Positions 47,944 to 56,894 are shown, counted from the stretch's first letter. The stretch: 64,000 nt of DNA from an uncultured Lachnospiraceae bacterium (GCA_902786205.1 CADABQ010000006.1:1-64000); one strand, 5' to 3'. Notes: generated by a model not told the origin, from the letters alone. A program made the numbers and translations.

Positions 47944-49068
47944 TTAGGGATGCGACTTTTCTTGCATCTGATATACTTTAAGTGTTTCTTTTACAATAAC
48001 ATTCCAATCAAACTTTTCCCGTACATAAGCGATACTTGCACACTGCTCCGTCGTTTCCCGCTGTAATAATTCCTGCAATTTTTCTTTTAAATCTTCTACA
48101 TTTCCCTGCTTAAAACTTACTGCATATTGCCCCGCCAATTCTAAATTTTCTGGAATATCACTGATTAAGCATGGTCTTCCATATCCCATAGCTTCCAGTA
48201 AACTAATTGGCATCCCTTCTACATCACTTGGAAGTACATAAAAACTACAATTACTAAACAATTCTTCCAAAATATTTCCCTGCACAAATCCAAGCATTCG
48301 AATACGAGGATCCGTCTCTGCCATCTTTTTTATTTTTTTATAATACTCGCAGGTATGACTGCAATCCCCTGCAATCACTAATTTTTTTTCCGTATTGCAC
48401 ATTTTAAATGCCTGAATTAAATAATGGACACCTTTTTCTGGAACAATTCTCGCTAAAAAAAGAATATACCCATTTTTCTCTAATCCAAATTGTTTTCGGA
48501 TCGCAGATACTTTTCTTTTCTTTGGCACAGTAAGACCATTTGGAAGATAAACCGTTTCTCTTTTATAAGTATCATAAAAATACTTTCTCATATTTTCTGA
48601 TAGCACAATAATCTGATCCGCTTTTTTTACTGCAATTTTTTCTCCCAATTTTATGTATTTTTTTGCAAGTCCTCCCCACTTTGCTCGTTTCCAATCCAAT
48701 CCATGTATTGTTGCAATAATACGGGTTCCAAATAGTTTTGGTAACCAAAGCATCGCACATGGTCCCTCCGCATGATAATGTATTACATCATATTTTCCAA
48801 AAGTGGCATGCACACTTGCTAATACGGAATAAACCAATGCATTCCATCCTCCCTTTTCTATCGTTGGTATCTGTATGATCTTAATATTTTTATATTCCTT
48901 TAAAGATGTTTTTGCACAAGTTAACCTGGATTTCTTTTTCTCTTTTCGATTGTATACTACCACTTGATGTCCAAGCGCAGCCATCCTTGTTGCCAATTCT
49001 TCCACTACAACTTCCACCCCACCCTCTCTGGATGGAATGCGTTTATGACCTAACATTGCAATTTTCAT
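47944..49068 (-). CDS. GT4 glycosyltransferase with DUF1972 N-terminus
   Basis: This is 374 residues from the ATG at 49068 with CGGAGGTTGTGT upstream. The N-terminus MKIAMLGHKRIPSREGGVEV is characteristic of DUF1972-type GT4 enzymes, often rhamnosyl- or galactosyltransferases that act early in repeat-unit assembly. The donor-binding part has FLARIVPEKGVHYLIQAF, and the EX7E region is PSDVEGMPISLLEAMGYG. Its gene order next to the nucleotidyltransferase-like gene is tight (12 bp). Confidence 0.88.
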   Translation of the reverse strand: MKIAMLGHKRIPSREGGVEVVVEELATRMAALGHQVVVYNRKEKKKSRLTCAKTSLKEYKNIKIIQIPTIEKGGWNALVYSVLASVHATFGKYDVIHYHAEGPCAMLWLPKLFGTRIIATIHGLDWKRAKWGGLAKKYIKLGEKIAVKKADQIIVLSENMRKYFYDTYKRETVYLPNGLTVPKKRKVSAIRKQFGLEKNGYILFLARIVPEKGVHYLIQAFKMCNTEKKLVIAGDCSHTCEYYKKIKKMAETDPRIRMLGFVQGNILEELFSNCSFYVLPSDVEGMPISLLEAMGYGRPCLISDIPENLELAGQYAVSFKQGNVEDLKEKLQELLQRETTEQCASIAYVREKFDWNVIVKETLKVYQMQEKSHP

Positions 49069-49080
49069 ACACAACCTCCG

Positions 49081-50328
49081 TCACTCCTTCTGTACTAAAT
49101 CCAATTCCTTTAAAAAAGTTATCTTTTGTTTCGCTCGTTTTACATCCATAGCCACAGAAAACGCTTTGTTGTGTCTAACAAAATATAGATTGCATTGATG
49201 AATTGCACGATGTATCCACGCAATCCAAATGAATATAGGATACCTCCTGGCATACATATATCGAAAAGAAAGATCCCGACTACTGGGAAACAACGTTTTC
49301 AACCATATTTTTCTCTTACTGATTTTCTTATTTTGTCCTATAGAAATAGACTGAAACACAATAGAAGATGCCCTTCGTTCTTTTTCCCATTCCTCTAAAT
49401 TTGTTTTTAAAATCCCTGTATCATAAAATTGCTGCAACATGGTCCTTGCAATCTCTTCGCTATAACCTTCTCCCAAAAAAATATTTTTTGTCATGCCAAA
49501 GTAATAACAACCAATACAAAATAAAATACGACAAAACGTAGTATACTTTAACGCTTCCATTTTTTTCCAGAAATCCTGTTTATCTATTTTTTTCTCATAT
49601 GTATTAATATATAACACGATATCAAGCATATTCTTTAAAGTGCACCCATTATAAGAAATATGCTTTGCCAGATGAAAAATCAAAAAGATTAAATGCTGCT
49701 CATATCCTAATGTTTCCATAACAACACCACAGACATTCACTGTGACTCTGCTTTCTTCTTCTGGTAAATCCATACTTTCTAAGCATTCTACCCGTTCCCC
49801 TGCATACTCTTCATATAAACGGTAATGTACCTCCAATGTCAAAATAGAATTATATTCATATACAGGTACTGTTTTTTTAGAATGTTTCAAATTTTTCTTA
49901 AAATGCATTTTATCTAGCAAGTTTTCCATATCTGTGTGATTTTCTTCTTCTACATAGAGATCTATATCACAGGAATTTCGAAGCAACGGTTCTGGATATA
50001 AAGCAGACAAAATCGGTCCTTTCAATATCATTAGCTTTATTTTTTGTTTTTTGGCTTCCTGTAACACTTGCTCTAACAAATCATAAGATTGTAATTTACG
50101 GATCCCGATTTGGATACTAAGTTTTTTAAGCCAGTCCATTTTTTCCGTATCTGGTTGTTGTTCCAAAGGTAGCTCTTGTACCTTTTTATATAATATTGTA
50201 AGAACCTCACCAGCTCCTGCTGCCGCAAAAATAGTTTCCCAATCTATTTTTTTTGCTGGCTTAGACAAGTTTTCCTCACACACAATGCACTTTAGTATAT
50301 AAAGTAAATATTTTATATTTTCACTCAT
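49081..50328 (-). CDS. Nucleotidyltransferase-fold protein (NTP_transf_5 family)
   Basis: This 415-residue protein shows the family signature in LKGPILSALYPEPLLRNSCD followed at once by IDLYV, that is, a YPxPxxR then DxDLxV metal-binding motif near residue 115. The rest is helical. From memory, proteins of this family occur both in surface-polysaccharide loci and beside HPr-kinase-like enzymes in paeninodin-type lasso clusters. Both contexts are present here, about 3 kb apart. Its chemical role is unestablished, so no function is assigned. Confidence 0.75.
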   Translation of the reverse strand: MSENIKYLLYILKCIVCEENLSKPAKKIDWETIFAAAGAGEVLTILYKKVQELPLEQQPDTEKMDWLKKLSIQIGIRKLQSYDLLEQVLQEAKKQKIKLMILKGPILSALYPEPLLRNSCDIDLYVEEENHTDMENLLDKMHFKKNLKHSKKTVPVYEYNSILTLEVHYRLYEEYAGERVECLESMDLPEEESRVTVNVCGVVMETLGYEQHLIFLIFHLAKHISYNGCTLKNMLDIVLYINTYEKKIDKQDFWKKMEALKYTTFCRILFCIGCYYFGMTKNIFLGEGYSEEIARTMLQQFYDTGILKTNLEEWEKERRASSIVFQSISIGQNKKISKRKIWLKTLFPSSRDLSFRYMYARRYPIFIWIAWIHRAIHQCNLYFVRHNKAFSVAMDVKRAKQKITFLKELDLVQKE

Positions 50329-50366
50329 AACGCCTTTTGTTCTCCCACATTGAATCTTGATTTAAC

Positions 50367-51101
50367 CTATTTTATTTTTTTCTTCTGCTTTGCGCTCCTT
50401 TTGTATTGTGTATATCCATAGCGATCCACTTGATTGACAACAATACCAAGCAGATTTCCACCATATTTTTGAAAAATCTCCACACATTCTATTATTTGCT
50501 TTTTATAACTTTTGTACGGGGCGGCCACAAGAATAATCTGATTTGTTTCTCTTAAAACAGCAATCGCATCCGATGTACTTCCCATAGCTGGTACATCCAC
50601 TAAGATAATGTCATATTCTTTTTTAAGCATTTTAAAAAGGTTGTGCATTCGCCTAGAGCATAAGAATGGCACCGGATCTACTATCTTTCCTCCCGGTACA
50701 ACATCTAAATCTTCTAAAATAGTTGGATATATAATATTTTCTAATGTACAGATTCCCAGCAAGTATTCTGCCAATGTATTGGCACATTCTCTCCCTATCT
50801 GTTTTTCCATTCTATCTTTTCTCAAATCTGCATCCACAAGTAAAACATGCTTTCCAGATTTTGCCAATCCCGCTGCCAAATATAACACAGTCGTACTTGT
50901 TCCAACAAAAGGATCTGTTCCGCAAACTAAAAAAACAAAGCCTTTTTGTACCTCTATTTCCGTACCTTGCTGCACATTTCTTTTCTCTTCTTCTTTATTT
51001 TTCTGATATTTTGCATACAATTTCACCATGACGCTATCAAATGCCTCTCTCACCTCTTTATGATCCGGTAGCGCAATATCTAAAAGTAATTTTTCTTCCA
51101 T
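50367..51101 (-). CDS. CpsD/CapB-like BY-kinase family protein with defective Walker A
   Basis: This 244-residue protein has the layout of the bacterial tyrosine kinases that control capsule assembly together with a CpsC-type adaptor (next gene). Walker A' (HVLLVDADLRKDRM) and Walker B (YDIILVDVPAMGS) are clear. The Walker A region reads CGTDPFVGTSTT at residues 60-71, with Thr68 in place of the catalytic lysine. The C-terminal tyrosine cluster is reduced to two or three tyrosines (YGYTQY). The ATG follows GGAGGAAGGCAGA. It may be an inactive regulator rather than an active kinase. Confidence 0.8.
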   Translation of the reverse strand: MEEKLLLDIALPDHKEVREAFDSVMVKLYAKYQKNKEEEKRNVQQGTEIEVQKGFVFLVCGTDPFVGTSTTVLYLAAGLAKSGKHVLLVDADLRKDRMEKQIGRECANTLAEYLLGICTLENIIYPTILEDLDVVPGGKIVDPVPFLCSRRMHNLFKMLKKEYDIILVDVPAMGSTSDAIAVLRETNQIILVAAPYKSYKKQIIECVEIFQKYGGNLLGIVVNQVDRYGYTQYKRSAKQKKKIK

Positions 51102-51113
51102 TCTGCCTTCCTC

Positions 51114-51779
51114 CTACTTTTTGATTTCCGGTATTACCCCTAAAAGTTCAATAGTTCCATCTAAAGTACATTCCTCATAATCCTGTATTTTAGGTGAAAA
51201 TATGGTACAAAATACTACGATTGCACAAATAAGGAAAAAACCTACTCCTGTAAAAATTAGTAAAGTAAGCTTTCGATTTCTTGCATCTCCGCTATAATAA
51301 GTAGCATGATCGGCTTTTTCAAATACTTGTATATTTTCTAACCCAGTTAAGTTTTTATACTCTATTACAAACGCTTCCGCTACTGCATTTGCAACCTCTA
51401 CTGCTGTCTTTTTATCATAAGAATACGTGGAAACATATAAAAAATTACCACTGATAGAAATCTGGTACATGGATTGAATATTATGAACGGTAATCCATTC
51501 AATATTCAACATTGCTACCGCCCTTTTTGCCACATTACTACTTTCCACTACCTCCGAAAATTCCTCGATACCAATTTCTCGATTCTTTGTACCTTCTTCT
51601 TTTTCTCCATAATAAAACATACTATAAATAGATGCGGTTGCTGAATAATTTCCCATCTCTTTCACATTCAACATCATATAAATTCCAATTAATAAACTCA
51701 AAAGAACAATCAGTGCGATCAGCCTTTTTTTTCTCCATAATTCATAAAAGCATCGCCTACAATTTATTTTCATTTCCAA
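51114..51779 (-). CDS. Wzz/CpsC-like chain-length and kinase-adaptor membrane protein
   Basis: This 221-residue protein has a short cytoplasmic N-terminus, a transmembrane helix at about 20-37 (LIALIVLLSLLIGIYMML) and an extracytoplasmic helical domain. A second transmembrane helix lies at about 172-195, and a short cytoplasmic tail follows. It thus has the CpsC/YveK layout that pairs with a CpsD kinase. The start appears to be TTG at 51779, eight bases from GGAGGAG. It lies 12 bp before the CpsD-like gene. Confidence 0.83.
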   Translation of the reverse strand: MEMKINCRRCFYELWRKKRLIALIVLLSLLIGIYMMLNVKEMGNYSATASIYSMFYYGEKEEGTKNREIGIEEFSEVVESSNVAKRAVAMLNIEWITVHNIQSMYQISISGNFLYVSTYSYDKKTAVEVANAVAEAFVIEYKNLTGLENIQVFEKADHATYYSGDARNRKLTLLIFTGVGFFLICAIVVFCTIFSPKIQDYEECTLDGTIELLGVIPEIKK

Positions 51780-51798
51780 AACTGGTACTCCTCCACTT

Positions 51799-52728
51799 TT
51801 ACTGCTTCCTCCAGCTTTTTACAATACCAAGGCAAACCATTCCGATTGCCAGTAAAATCATTCCTTTTACTATATTCTTATGTAAAGTATCCTCTTTTTT
51901 TACTTGTCTATCGCTATTAAAATCCTTTTCTATTTGCGTATTGGCAATTACCGTAACCATTTCTTCGCAAATTTCTTTTGTAATCTTTTTTCCTTCTGCA
52001 TCGTTATAAGAAAATGTAAGTTCTATCTTTTGTTCGCCCGGATCTTGAAAAGTAACATACAAATCCTTATATTTTGACATTCCTGACTCAATATTTCCTA
52101 TTTCTATAGAAGAACCATCTTCCTTCACATTACCCTTTATGTGAATTTGTGAATCTCTTAATGTTATGTCACTTCCATTTGCATAACTAACACTAATCAA
52201 TGCCTTTATTCCAGCTTTTGCATTTTCCGGAATAGACACATTATTAATCTCTAATTCTCCATTATTATTTACCGGGATTGCTACCGTTACCTGATTTTCT
52301 CTATCTTCTCCTTTTGCCGTTTCATATTCTATCCGTAACAAAATATCCGCCTTTTCTGTCTCAATAGCAGTAGGAATATCTACCTTAAAAAAAACTTTTA
52401 CCATTCCATTTGATACAATCTTTTCCACATATTTTTGATTACTTTCTCCATACACCGGCGTAATTCCAGTGGTAGAACTCATTTGTATAAAAATGTTCTT
52501 TGCACTTGCTGCTCCTCCAATATTTTTTAGTTGAAATGCAAGTGTAGCTGTAGAACCTGGTGTAAAGTCTCCCTTTTCTATACTATAAGAATCTACTACA
52601 ACACGATTTCCAGCAGCGTATACAATATTTTCTTGATTCCAAAAAGGAAACCTAAAAAGTATCAACAACAAAACTCCAAAGGCAAACACGCCTTTCCTTT
52701 TTCTTTTTTTTCGTATATATCTCCCCAT
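51799..52728 (-). CDS. Exported protein with COG1361/CARDB-like domains and C-terminal anchor
   Basis: This is 309 residues from the ATG at 52728. It has an N-terminal signal or anchor (GVFAFGVLLLILFRFPFW) followed by two Ig-like modules. The first contains DFTPGSTATLAFQLKNIGGA, the second ELEINNVSIPENAKAGIKAL; both resemble COG1361/CARDB domains of S-layer-type proteins. A C-terminal transmembrane helix lies at about 290-305. It is probably the first gene of the polysaccharide operon, placed after the terminator at 52820-52870. A role in the wall, such as a scaffold or sensor, is inferred only from topology. Confidence 0.7.
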   Translation of the reverse strand: MGRYIRKKRKRKGVFAFGVLLLILFRFPFWNQENIVYAAGNRVVVDSYSIEKGDFTPGSTATLAFQLKNIGGAASAKNIFIQMSSTTGITPVYGESNQKYVEKIVSNGMVKVFFKVDIPTAIETEKADILLRIEYETAKGEDRENQVTVAIPVNNNGELEINNVSIPENAKAGIKALISVSYANGSDITLRDSQIHIKGNVKEDGSSIEIGNIESGMSKYKDLYVTFQDPGEQKIELTFSYNDAEGKKITKEICEEMVTVIANTQIEKDFNSDRQVKKEDTLHKNIVKGMILLAIGMVCLGIVKSWRKQ

Positions 52729-52819
52729 CCACTCTCTTTCCTTTCCAGCCTTCCAATACCTAATAGGCAACTAGGGTTTTTGCTCGCAAAATGCTAGCAT
52801 GTTCGTAGTATTACAAAGC

Positions 52820-52870
52820 AAAAAAATACCATGGTACAAAATCAATTGCTAAACTTTGCTACCATGGCAT
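52820..52870 (-). terminator. Intrinsic terminator after the RiPP B2 gene
   Basis: On the minus strand ATGCCATGGTA (52860-52870) pairs with TACCATGGTAT (52826-52836), including one G-U pair, across a 23-base loop that spans the B2 stop codon. A run of T residues follows. It separates the RiPP unit from the polysaccharide genes. Confidence 0.7.
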
Positions 52871-53270
52871 ATTCCTTCCCAGTTCCCCCGGTTACATAAA
52901 ATGAACCACATCTTAGCCATGCATGTGCTATCATTCGTGTATCATCTTGTGTCCCAACACCTAAATACAATGTGGTTTCCACCTTTCTGCGTTCCAGTAT
53001 TTTTCTAGCCGCTAACGCTCTTACAAAACATTTACTTTCCCATGGCGTTTGATCGGCAATTCGATTTACCTCATACGAAACTCTTACTGCCCAATAATAA
53101 TCACGTTTTTCGACCATCCTTGGACTTTCTTTATCACGAACACCTAAGTATTTTTCTAAGCGTTTCATTGGCATATGAAATACTACACAATGATACCACA
53201 AACAGAAAAACCAGGCCTCTAATATAATCCTACGATTTTTATTATATTTTATGTACTTTATTATATTCAT
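52842..53270 (-). CDS. Lasso-type B2 leader peptidase (transglutaminase-like)
   Basis: This 142-residue protein matches the Transglut_core3 family of lasso-peptide B2 proteases, which cut the leader from the precursor. The catalytic cysteine is Cys81 in WESKCFVRALAARKIL, and the histidine is His116 in MIAHAWL; both sit in the usual B2 positions. The length is normal for a stand-alone B2. The start overlaps the B1 stop by four bases (ATGA), so B1 and B2 are translated together. An intrinsic terminator overlaps its end. Confidence 0.88.
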   Translation of the reverse strand: MNIIKYIKYNKNRRIILEAWFFCLWYHCVVFHMPMKRLEKYLGVRDKESPRMVEKRDYYWAVRVSYEVNRIADQTPWESKCFVRALAARKILERRKVETTLYLGVGTQDDTRMIAHAWLRCGSFYVTGGTGKEYAMVAKFSN

Positions 53271-53545
53271 TTAATTCCCTCAATAAATTCTAATTCTTCC
53301 AATTGTTCTAGAAATTTAATGGTGGAACTTACACACTGTTCTTCTTCTACATCATACTCTTGTAATAATTTTTCAATAATAGATGCTACCGATACCTTAT
53401 CTTCCAATAAATCCCAAATAGCATTTCCAACACCTTTTAGCATAAAATATTTGCCCTGAGTAAAATCAACCATAACTTTTTCCCCAGCTAACTCTGTTAC
53501 ATTGGGCAATTTCTTGACTTTTATGCGCCCCTCTCTTTTTATCAT
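53267..53545 (-). CDS. Lasso-type B1 protein (PqqD-like RRE)
   Basis: This is 92 residues from the ATG at 53545, which has AAGGAAG eight bases upstream. The PqqD-like RiPP recognition element has the features expected of B1: VMVDFTQGKYFMLKGVGNAI in the winged-helix core, then WDLLEDKVSVASIIEKL and an ELEFIEG C-terminus. It would bind the precursor leader and present it to B2. A longer frame from a GTG at 53659 exists, but it would begin inside the hairpin upstream and is less likely. Confidence 0.85.
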   Translation of the reverse strand: MIKREGRIKVKKLPNVTELAGEKVMVDFTQGKYFMLKGVGNAIWDLLEDKVSVASIIEKLLQEYDVEEEQCVSSTIKFLEQLEELEFIEGIK

Positions 53546-53640
53546 TTTTTCATCTTCCTTTCCAAACTCCTTTCTCTGTTCACATACCATTTCAACATTC
53601 TCATATCCACAGTTATACGTTTCCCATCTCTTTTGTAAAG

Positions 53641-53671
53641 GAAAGTCAGCTGTATTCACAGCTGACCTTTC
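53641..53671 (-). terminator. Hairpin between precursor and B1 (likely attenuator)
   Basis: Arms GTCAGCTGT and ACAGCTGAC pair perfectly around a GAAT loop, extended by four pairs past one bulged base. It lies 14 bp after the precursor stop codon. The following sequence has only a short, interrupted T run, so it may act as a leaky terminator or a 3'-end stabiliser. Confidence 0.6.
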
Positions 53672-53684
53672 TTTTTGTTATCTT

Positions 53685-53867
53685 TTAATTGTGTGTTGTA
53701 ACTTCTCCAGACAATTCTGGATTTGTATCTTCTCCGCTGCAAAAACTAGCCCAATAATAACCATTCTGGTCTACTCTGATTTCATCAAATCTGCTACAAA
53801 CATGTTTTCCCTGTGCTGTACAGCTCATATCTAAAGAAACAAGCTTAGGATTATGCCATTTTTTCAT
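53685..53867 (-). CDS. RiPP precursor peptide, lasso-type leader
   Basis: This 60-residue peptide follows GGAGGAGAAAA. The leader MKKWHNPKLVSLDMSCTAQ carries Trp4-x-x-Pro7-x-Leu9, the Y/WxxPxL motif read by PqqD-like B1 proteins, and Thr17 near the expected cleavage site. If cleavage precedes Gly20, Asp28 is core residue 9, a position compatible with a nine-residue macrolactam ring. The putative core is then 41 residues with Cys24 and Cys43, ending SGEVTTHN, far longer than classical lasso cores (about 15-25). Its product class is therefore uncertain. Confidence 0.75.
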   Translation of the reverse strand: MKKWHNPKLVSLDMSCTAQGKHVCSRFDEIRVDQNGYYWASFCSGEDTNPELSGEVTTHN

Positions 53868-53932
53868 TTTTCTCCTCCACTCCCGCTTTTTCCTCTATAA
53901 GGTAGCACGTTTTTTTTGTATTGTAAATAATT

Positions 53933-54832
53933 CTAACAACTTTGTAACATTGTTAAGATCTTTTGCGCAATAATTTCCGAATAAAAACCATTTATTGGTC
54001 GAATAATCTGATATACAGGGACTTTTTGTGCTATTTTAAATATAGATTGATGCATTCGTTCGGTAATCCCCATTACATCCAACATAAGCCCCTGAAAGAC
54101 ATTATGATAAAGCAAATTTATTTTTTCTATTCCGTCTACCCTTCGAACCTCTATTGCATCTGCATAGGTCAATCCCAATTCCACAATCATTGCTAATGGT
54201 ATATCCTCTTTACAATAACCCTCCTGCAAAAACATTGCATATTTATCTTTTTCCGGATTAATATAGGTTAACCTATCAAAATCTAACTTTTGCCTTAATG
54301 CAGTATCTTTGCATACTCTTTGTACCGGAAATGCCGGTGATACCATTACTTTCCCATTTTTTAACTGTAACGGCGTAATATCATCTGCTATAAAATTTCC
54401 ACCCTGTTGTCTTAAAATCATATTTGTAGTTGATTTTCCCGCACCGGAACCGCCTAGTAACAGAACCGCTTTACCATCTTTTTCCACTGCACCGCTATGC
54501 ATAGGAAATACTTCTCTTTGAAACAAAAGCAAAGAAAACGCAGAACCCAGCAAATGATAATTGCGAATCAATTCTGTCATTCCTTCGCCCTCCTTCCAAA
54601 CAAGAATATGGTTTCCATGGGCAATATAATACATCCCAATCCCTTTCATATAAAACCATGCAATTTGTCGATCTACGCTGCAAGTTACTCCAGTCTCCAA
54701 AACCTCTTTCACAGCAAGTGGTGGCATTCCCATTTCTACAAATATATCATATTTCTGTGCTTCTACTTCCATCGCCTCGTCAATAGAAAATGAGCTTTTT
54801 ACGATATAACCAAATATTTTATAATACTTCAT
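53933..54832 (-). CDS. HPr-kinase-like RiPP tailoring kinase
   Basis: This is 299 residues from the ATG at 54832 (GGGAGAGGAT upstream; a TTG at 54844 is possible). It has an HprK-like P-loop core: HSGAVEKDGKAVLLLGGSGA with GKSTT after it, then FIADDITPL. The N-terminal domain of true HprK/P is absent. In paeninodin-type lasso clusters such kinases phosphorylate a C-terminal serine of the precursor. Here it lies directly before the precursor gene, whose C-terminus is rich in Ser and Thr. Confidence 0.85.
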   Translation of the reverse strand: MKYYKIFGYIVKSSFSIDEAMEVEAQKYDIFVEMGMPPLAVKEVLETGVTCSVDRQIAWFYMKGIGMYYIAHGNHILVWKEGEGMTELIRNYHLLGSAFSLLLFQREVFPMHSGAVEKDGKAVLLLGGSGAGKSTTNMILRQQGGNFIADDITPLQLKNGKVMVSPAFPVQRVCKDTALRQKLDFDRLTYINPEKDKYAMFLQEGYCKEDIPLAMIVELGLTYADAIEVRRVDGIEKINLLYHNVFQGLMLDVMGITERMHQSIFKIAQKVPVYQIIRPINGFYSEIIAQKILTMLQSC

Positions 54833-54847
54833 ATCCTCTCCCAAACA

Positions 54848-56752
54848 CTACTCTTTTTCATTTACACCAAAAAATACAGACAATGCACAAATATTTAGTA
54901 ATTCCGTATACAAGAAGTATTCTTCTTCCTGTTTTTCCATACCTTTATATTCCTGCAATAATTTTGTAAGTTTTTCTTTGTCAATATAAGAAAGCAAACG
55001 TTTGTTTTTACATAACGTTTCGATCTTTTTTTCATTTTTTCCTTTGTTTCGTTTTAGACGAACAATGAAATCCGCACTCTGTTCTCCTCTATGCCGAAGC
55101 ATACCTGTAATTTTATCTGGAATAATTCCTTTCATATAGTATCTGGAAAGTCTTCTCTCTATGCCATCATGTACAAAGCATTCCATTGGAAGGCTAAGAC
55201 AAAGTTCTATCATCCGTTTATCCTTTGTCGGATCACGAACTAAAACTCCATGTATTAAAGAAAAATGGGTATCATACATCCCAAGTTGTGCAAAATTTAT
55301 AGGATCAAACATAAAATTACACATTTGTATCTCATTATCCAAAATTCCTCCACCAGAATTATGCACTAAAGTATTTATATGACTATTAATAGCATACTTT
55401 TGAAGCAATTCTTCTCGTAAAACAGAACGATCCACATAATTTTGCATGCGATGGTTTTGTATCCACTCCTTTAGCAAAGCTTTCCATACCCTTTTCTTAG
55501 GCACTCCCATTCTTTTTGAAAAAGCCCTCGTTTCTTTCCTTGCCTTTAAAAAGTGAAAATGTTTCATCTGATATAACAAATGCGTCAATATTTTTCCATA
55601 GGATACCGTAGCATTTCCATTTTGTCCTTTCAAGAGAATATAACACTCTTGCTCTCTGCATTTCTTGTATATTTCATCAATCCACATAACATTTGGAGCA
55701 GACTTTGTGGGAACTTCCAACAACGGCACTATGGTCTCTACTTTTGTCAATCCGTCCATGCCAGTACATGGAACCAAATTCACTTGAAAATTAGCATATT
55801 TTTTCTTAATTTCTTCTGCTCCCCACGCTTCATTCGCTATAGAATACGCATCTTCACTCTGAAATTCTCCATCTGGTATCGAAGTAAAGCCAAATAATTT
55901 TTTGCCCTGTTTTTTCAAATGTTCTGCTGCAATACAAGCAATTCCTGTAGAATCCAACCCACTACTAACCATGATGCCTGTATTTTTTTTCGAACGAAGT
56001 ACATCCTTTACACACTGCTGGTACGTTGAAAGAAAAATTTCCTTACACGTTTCATCCTCAAAAGGAAGTTTTTCTCTTTTTTTCAATGGTTCCCAGTACG
56101 CCTTTTTCTCCATTTCATGTTCAGATACCCGCAAATACGTGCCTGCTTCCAATTGCAAAATTCCATCATATGGTGTAATTTCTCTAAAAATTTCCATATC
56201 CGGCGAATTCGTTGCCTGGCAAGCTGCTATCCATTTTTCATTATATTTCATGTGCGGATATACCTTTAGAATTGACGAAAATGTAGTGGAAAATGCAAAA
56301 CCCTCTTTGCCATTATAATAGTTTACGCATCGACTTGCTGTATGATCTGTATATAGAAAAAGACTATTTTTCTGCATATCATAAATAGCAATTGCAAATA
56401 CGCCACGAAGTAACTTTACAAATTTTTCTCCCCATTTTACATAAGCTAGATAAAGCAGTTCTCCATCAGCTACACCAGGGTTACTTATACCTAATTGCTG
56501 CATCAATTCCAAACGATTATCTAATACAACATCTGCAGTCATAAGGACTTCCTGTCTTTCGCGTTTATATGGTAACACTTCCCGCTCCGCTTCCTGTGTA
56601 AAACATTGCAGTCCACAACCAAACTCTGCAATACCCATGCGCTCTGTATGATAGCGATCAATCTTATAGGCATACAATGCAGATTCCATTTTTTTTATTT
56701 GAGATGTGTATTCCCTATTTCCCCAATGACAAATTCCATAAATCGCAGACAT
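54848..56752 (-). CDS. Asparagine-synthetase-like lasso cyclase (C protein)
   Basis: This is 634 residues from the ATG at 56752 (GGGGGA six bases upstream). It has a class II glutamine-amidotransferase-like domain followed by an AsnB-type ATP pyrophosphatase domain with SSGLDSTG. The N-terminus is MSAIYGICHWG: Ser replaces the Cys2 nucleophile needed for glutaminase activity, as in lasso cyclases that activate a side-chain carboxylate and close the macrolactam. The downstream order kinase-precursor-B1-B2 supports this role over asparagine synthesis. It starts from the promoter at 56895-56924. Confidence 0.87.
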   Translation of the reverse strand: MSAIYGICHWGNREYTSQIKKMESALYAYKIDRYHTERMGIAEFGCGLQCFTQEAEREVLPYKRERQEVLMTADVVLDNRLELMQQLGISNPGVADGELLYLAYVKWGEKFVKLLRGVFAIAIYDMQKNSLFLYTDHTASRCVNYYNGKEGFAFSTTFSSILKVYPHMKYNEKWIAACQATNSPDMEIFREITPYDGILQLEAGTYLRVSEHEMEKKAYWEPLKKREKLPFEDETCKEIFLSTYQQCVKDVLRSKKNTGIMVSSGLDSTGIACIAAEHLKKQGKKLFGFTSIPDGEFQSEDAYSIANEAWGAEEIKKKYANFQVNLVPCTGMDGLTKVETIVPLLEVPTKSAPNVMWIDEIYKKCREQECYILLKGQNGNATVSYGKILTHLLYQMKHFHFLKARKETRAFSKRMGVPKKRVWKALLKEWIQNHRMQNYVDRSVLREELLQKYAINSHINTLVHNSGGGILDNEIQMCNFMFDPINFAQLGMYDTHFSLIHGVLVRDPTKDKRMIELCLSLPMECFVHDGIERRLSRYYMKGIIPDKITGMLRHRGEQSADFIVRLKRNKGKNEKKIETLCKNKRLLSYIDKEKLTKLLQEYKGMEKQEEEYFLYTELLNICALSVFFGVNEKE

Positions 56753-56894
56753 TTTCATTCCCCCATGCATTCTACCTTACTACTATTCTTACAATAGTTA
56801 CTTGCTATCTGACATAAATTCACTCTACTGTCTTATGCAAAACCTTCGTGGATAATAACTCAATTTTAGTACCTATGATCCTTACCCATGAAGC

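Noticed and set aside
53546..53659. Longer B1 protein starting at the GTG at 53659
   Set aside because: That start lies inside the hairpin and lacks a ribosome site, whereas the ATG at 53545 has one and gives a standard RRE length.
54848..56752. True asparagine synthetase B
   Set aside because: The N-terminal Cys2 nucleophile is Ser, and the gene is embedded with kinase, precursor, RRE and B2 genes.
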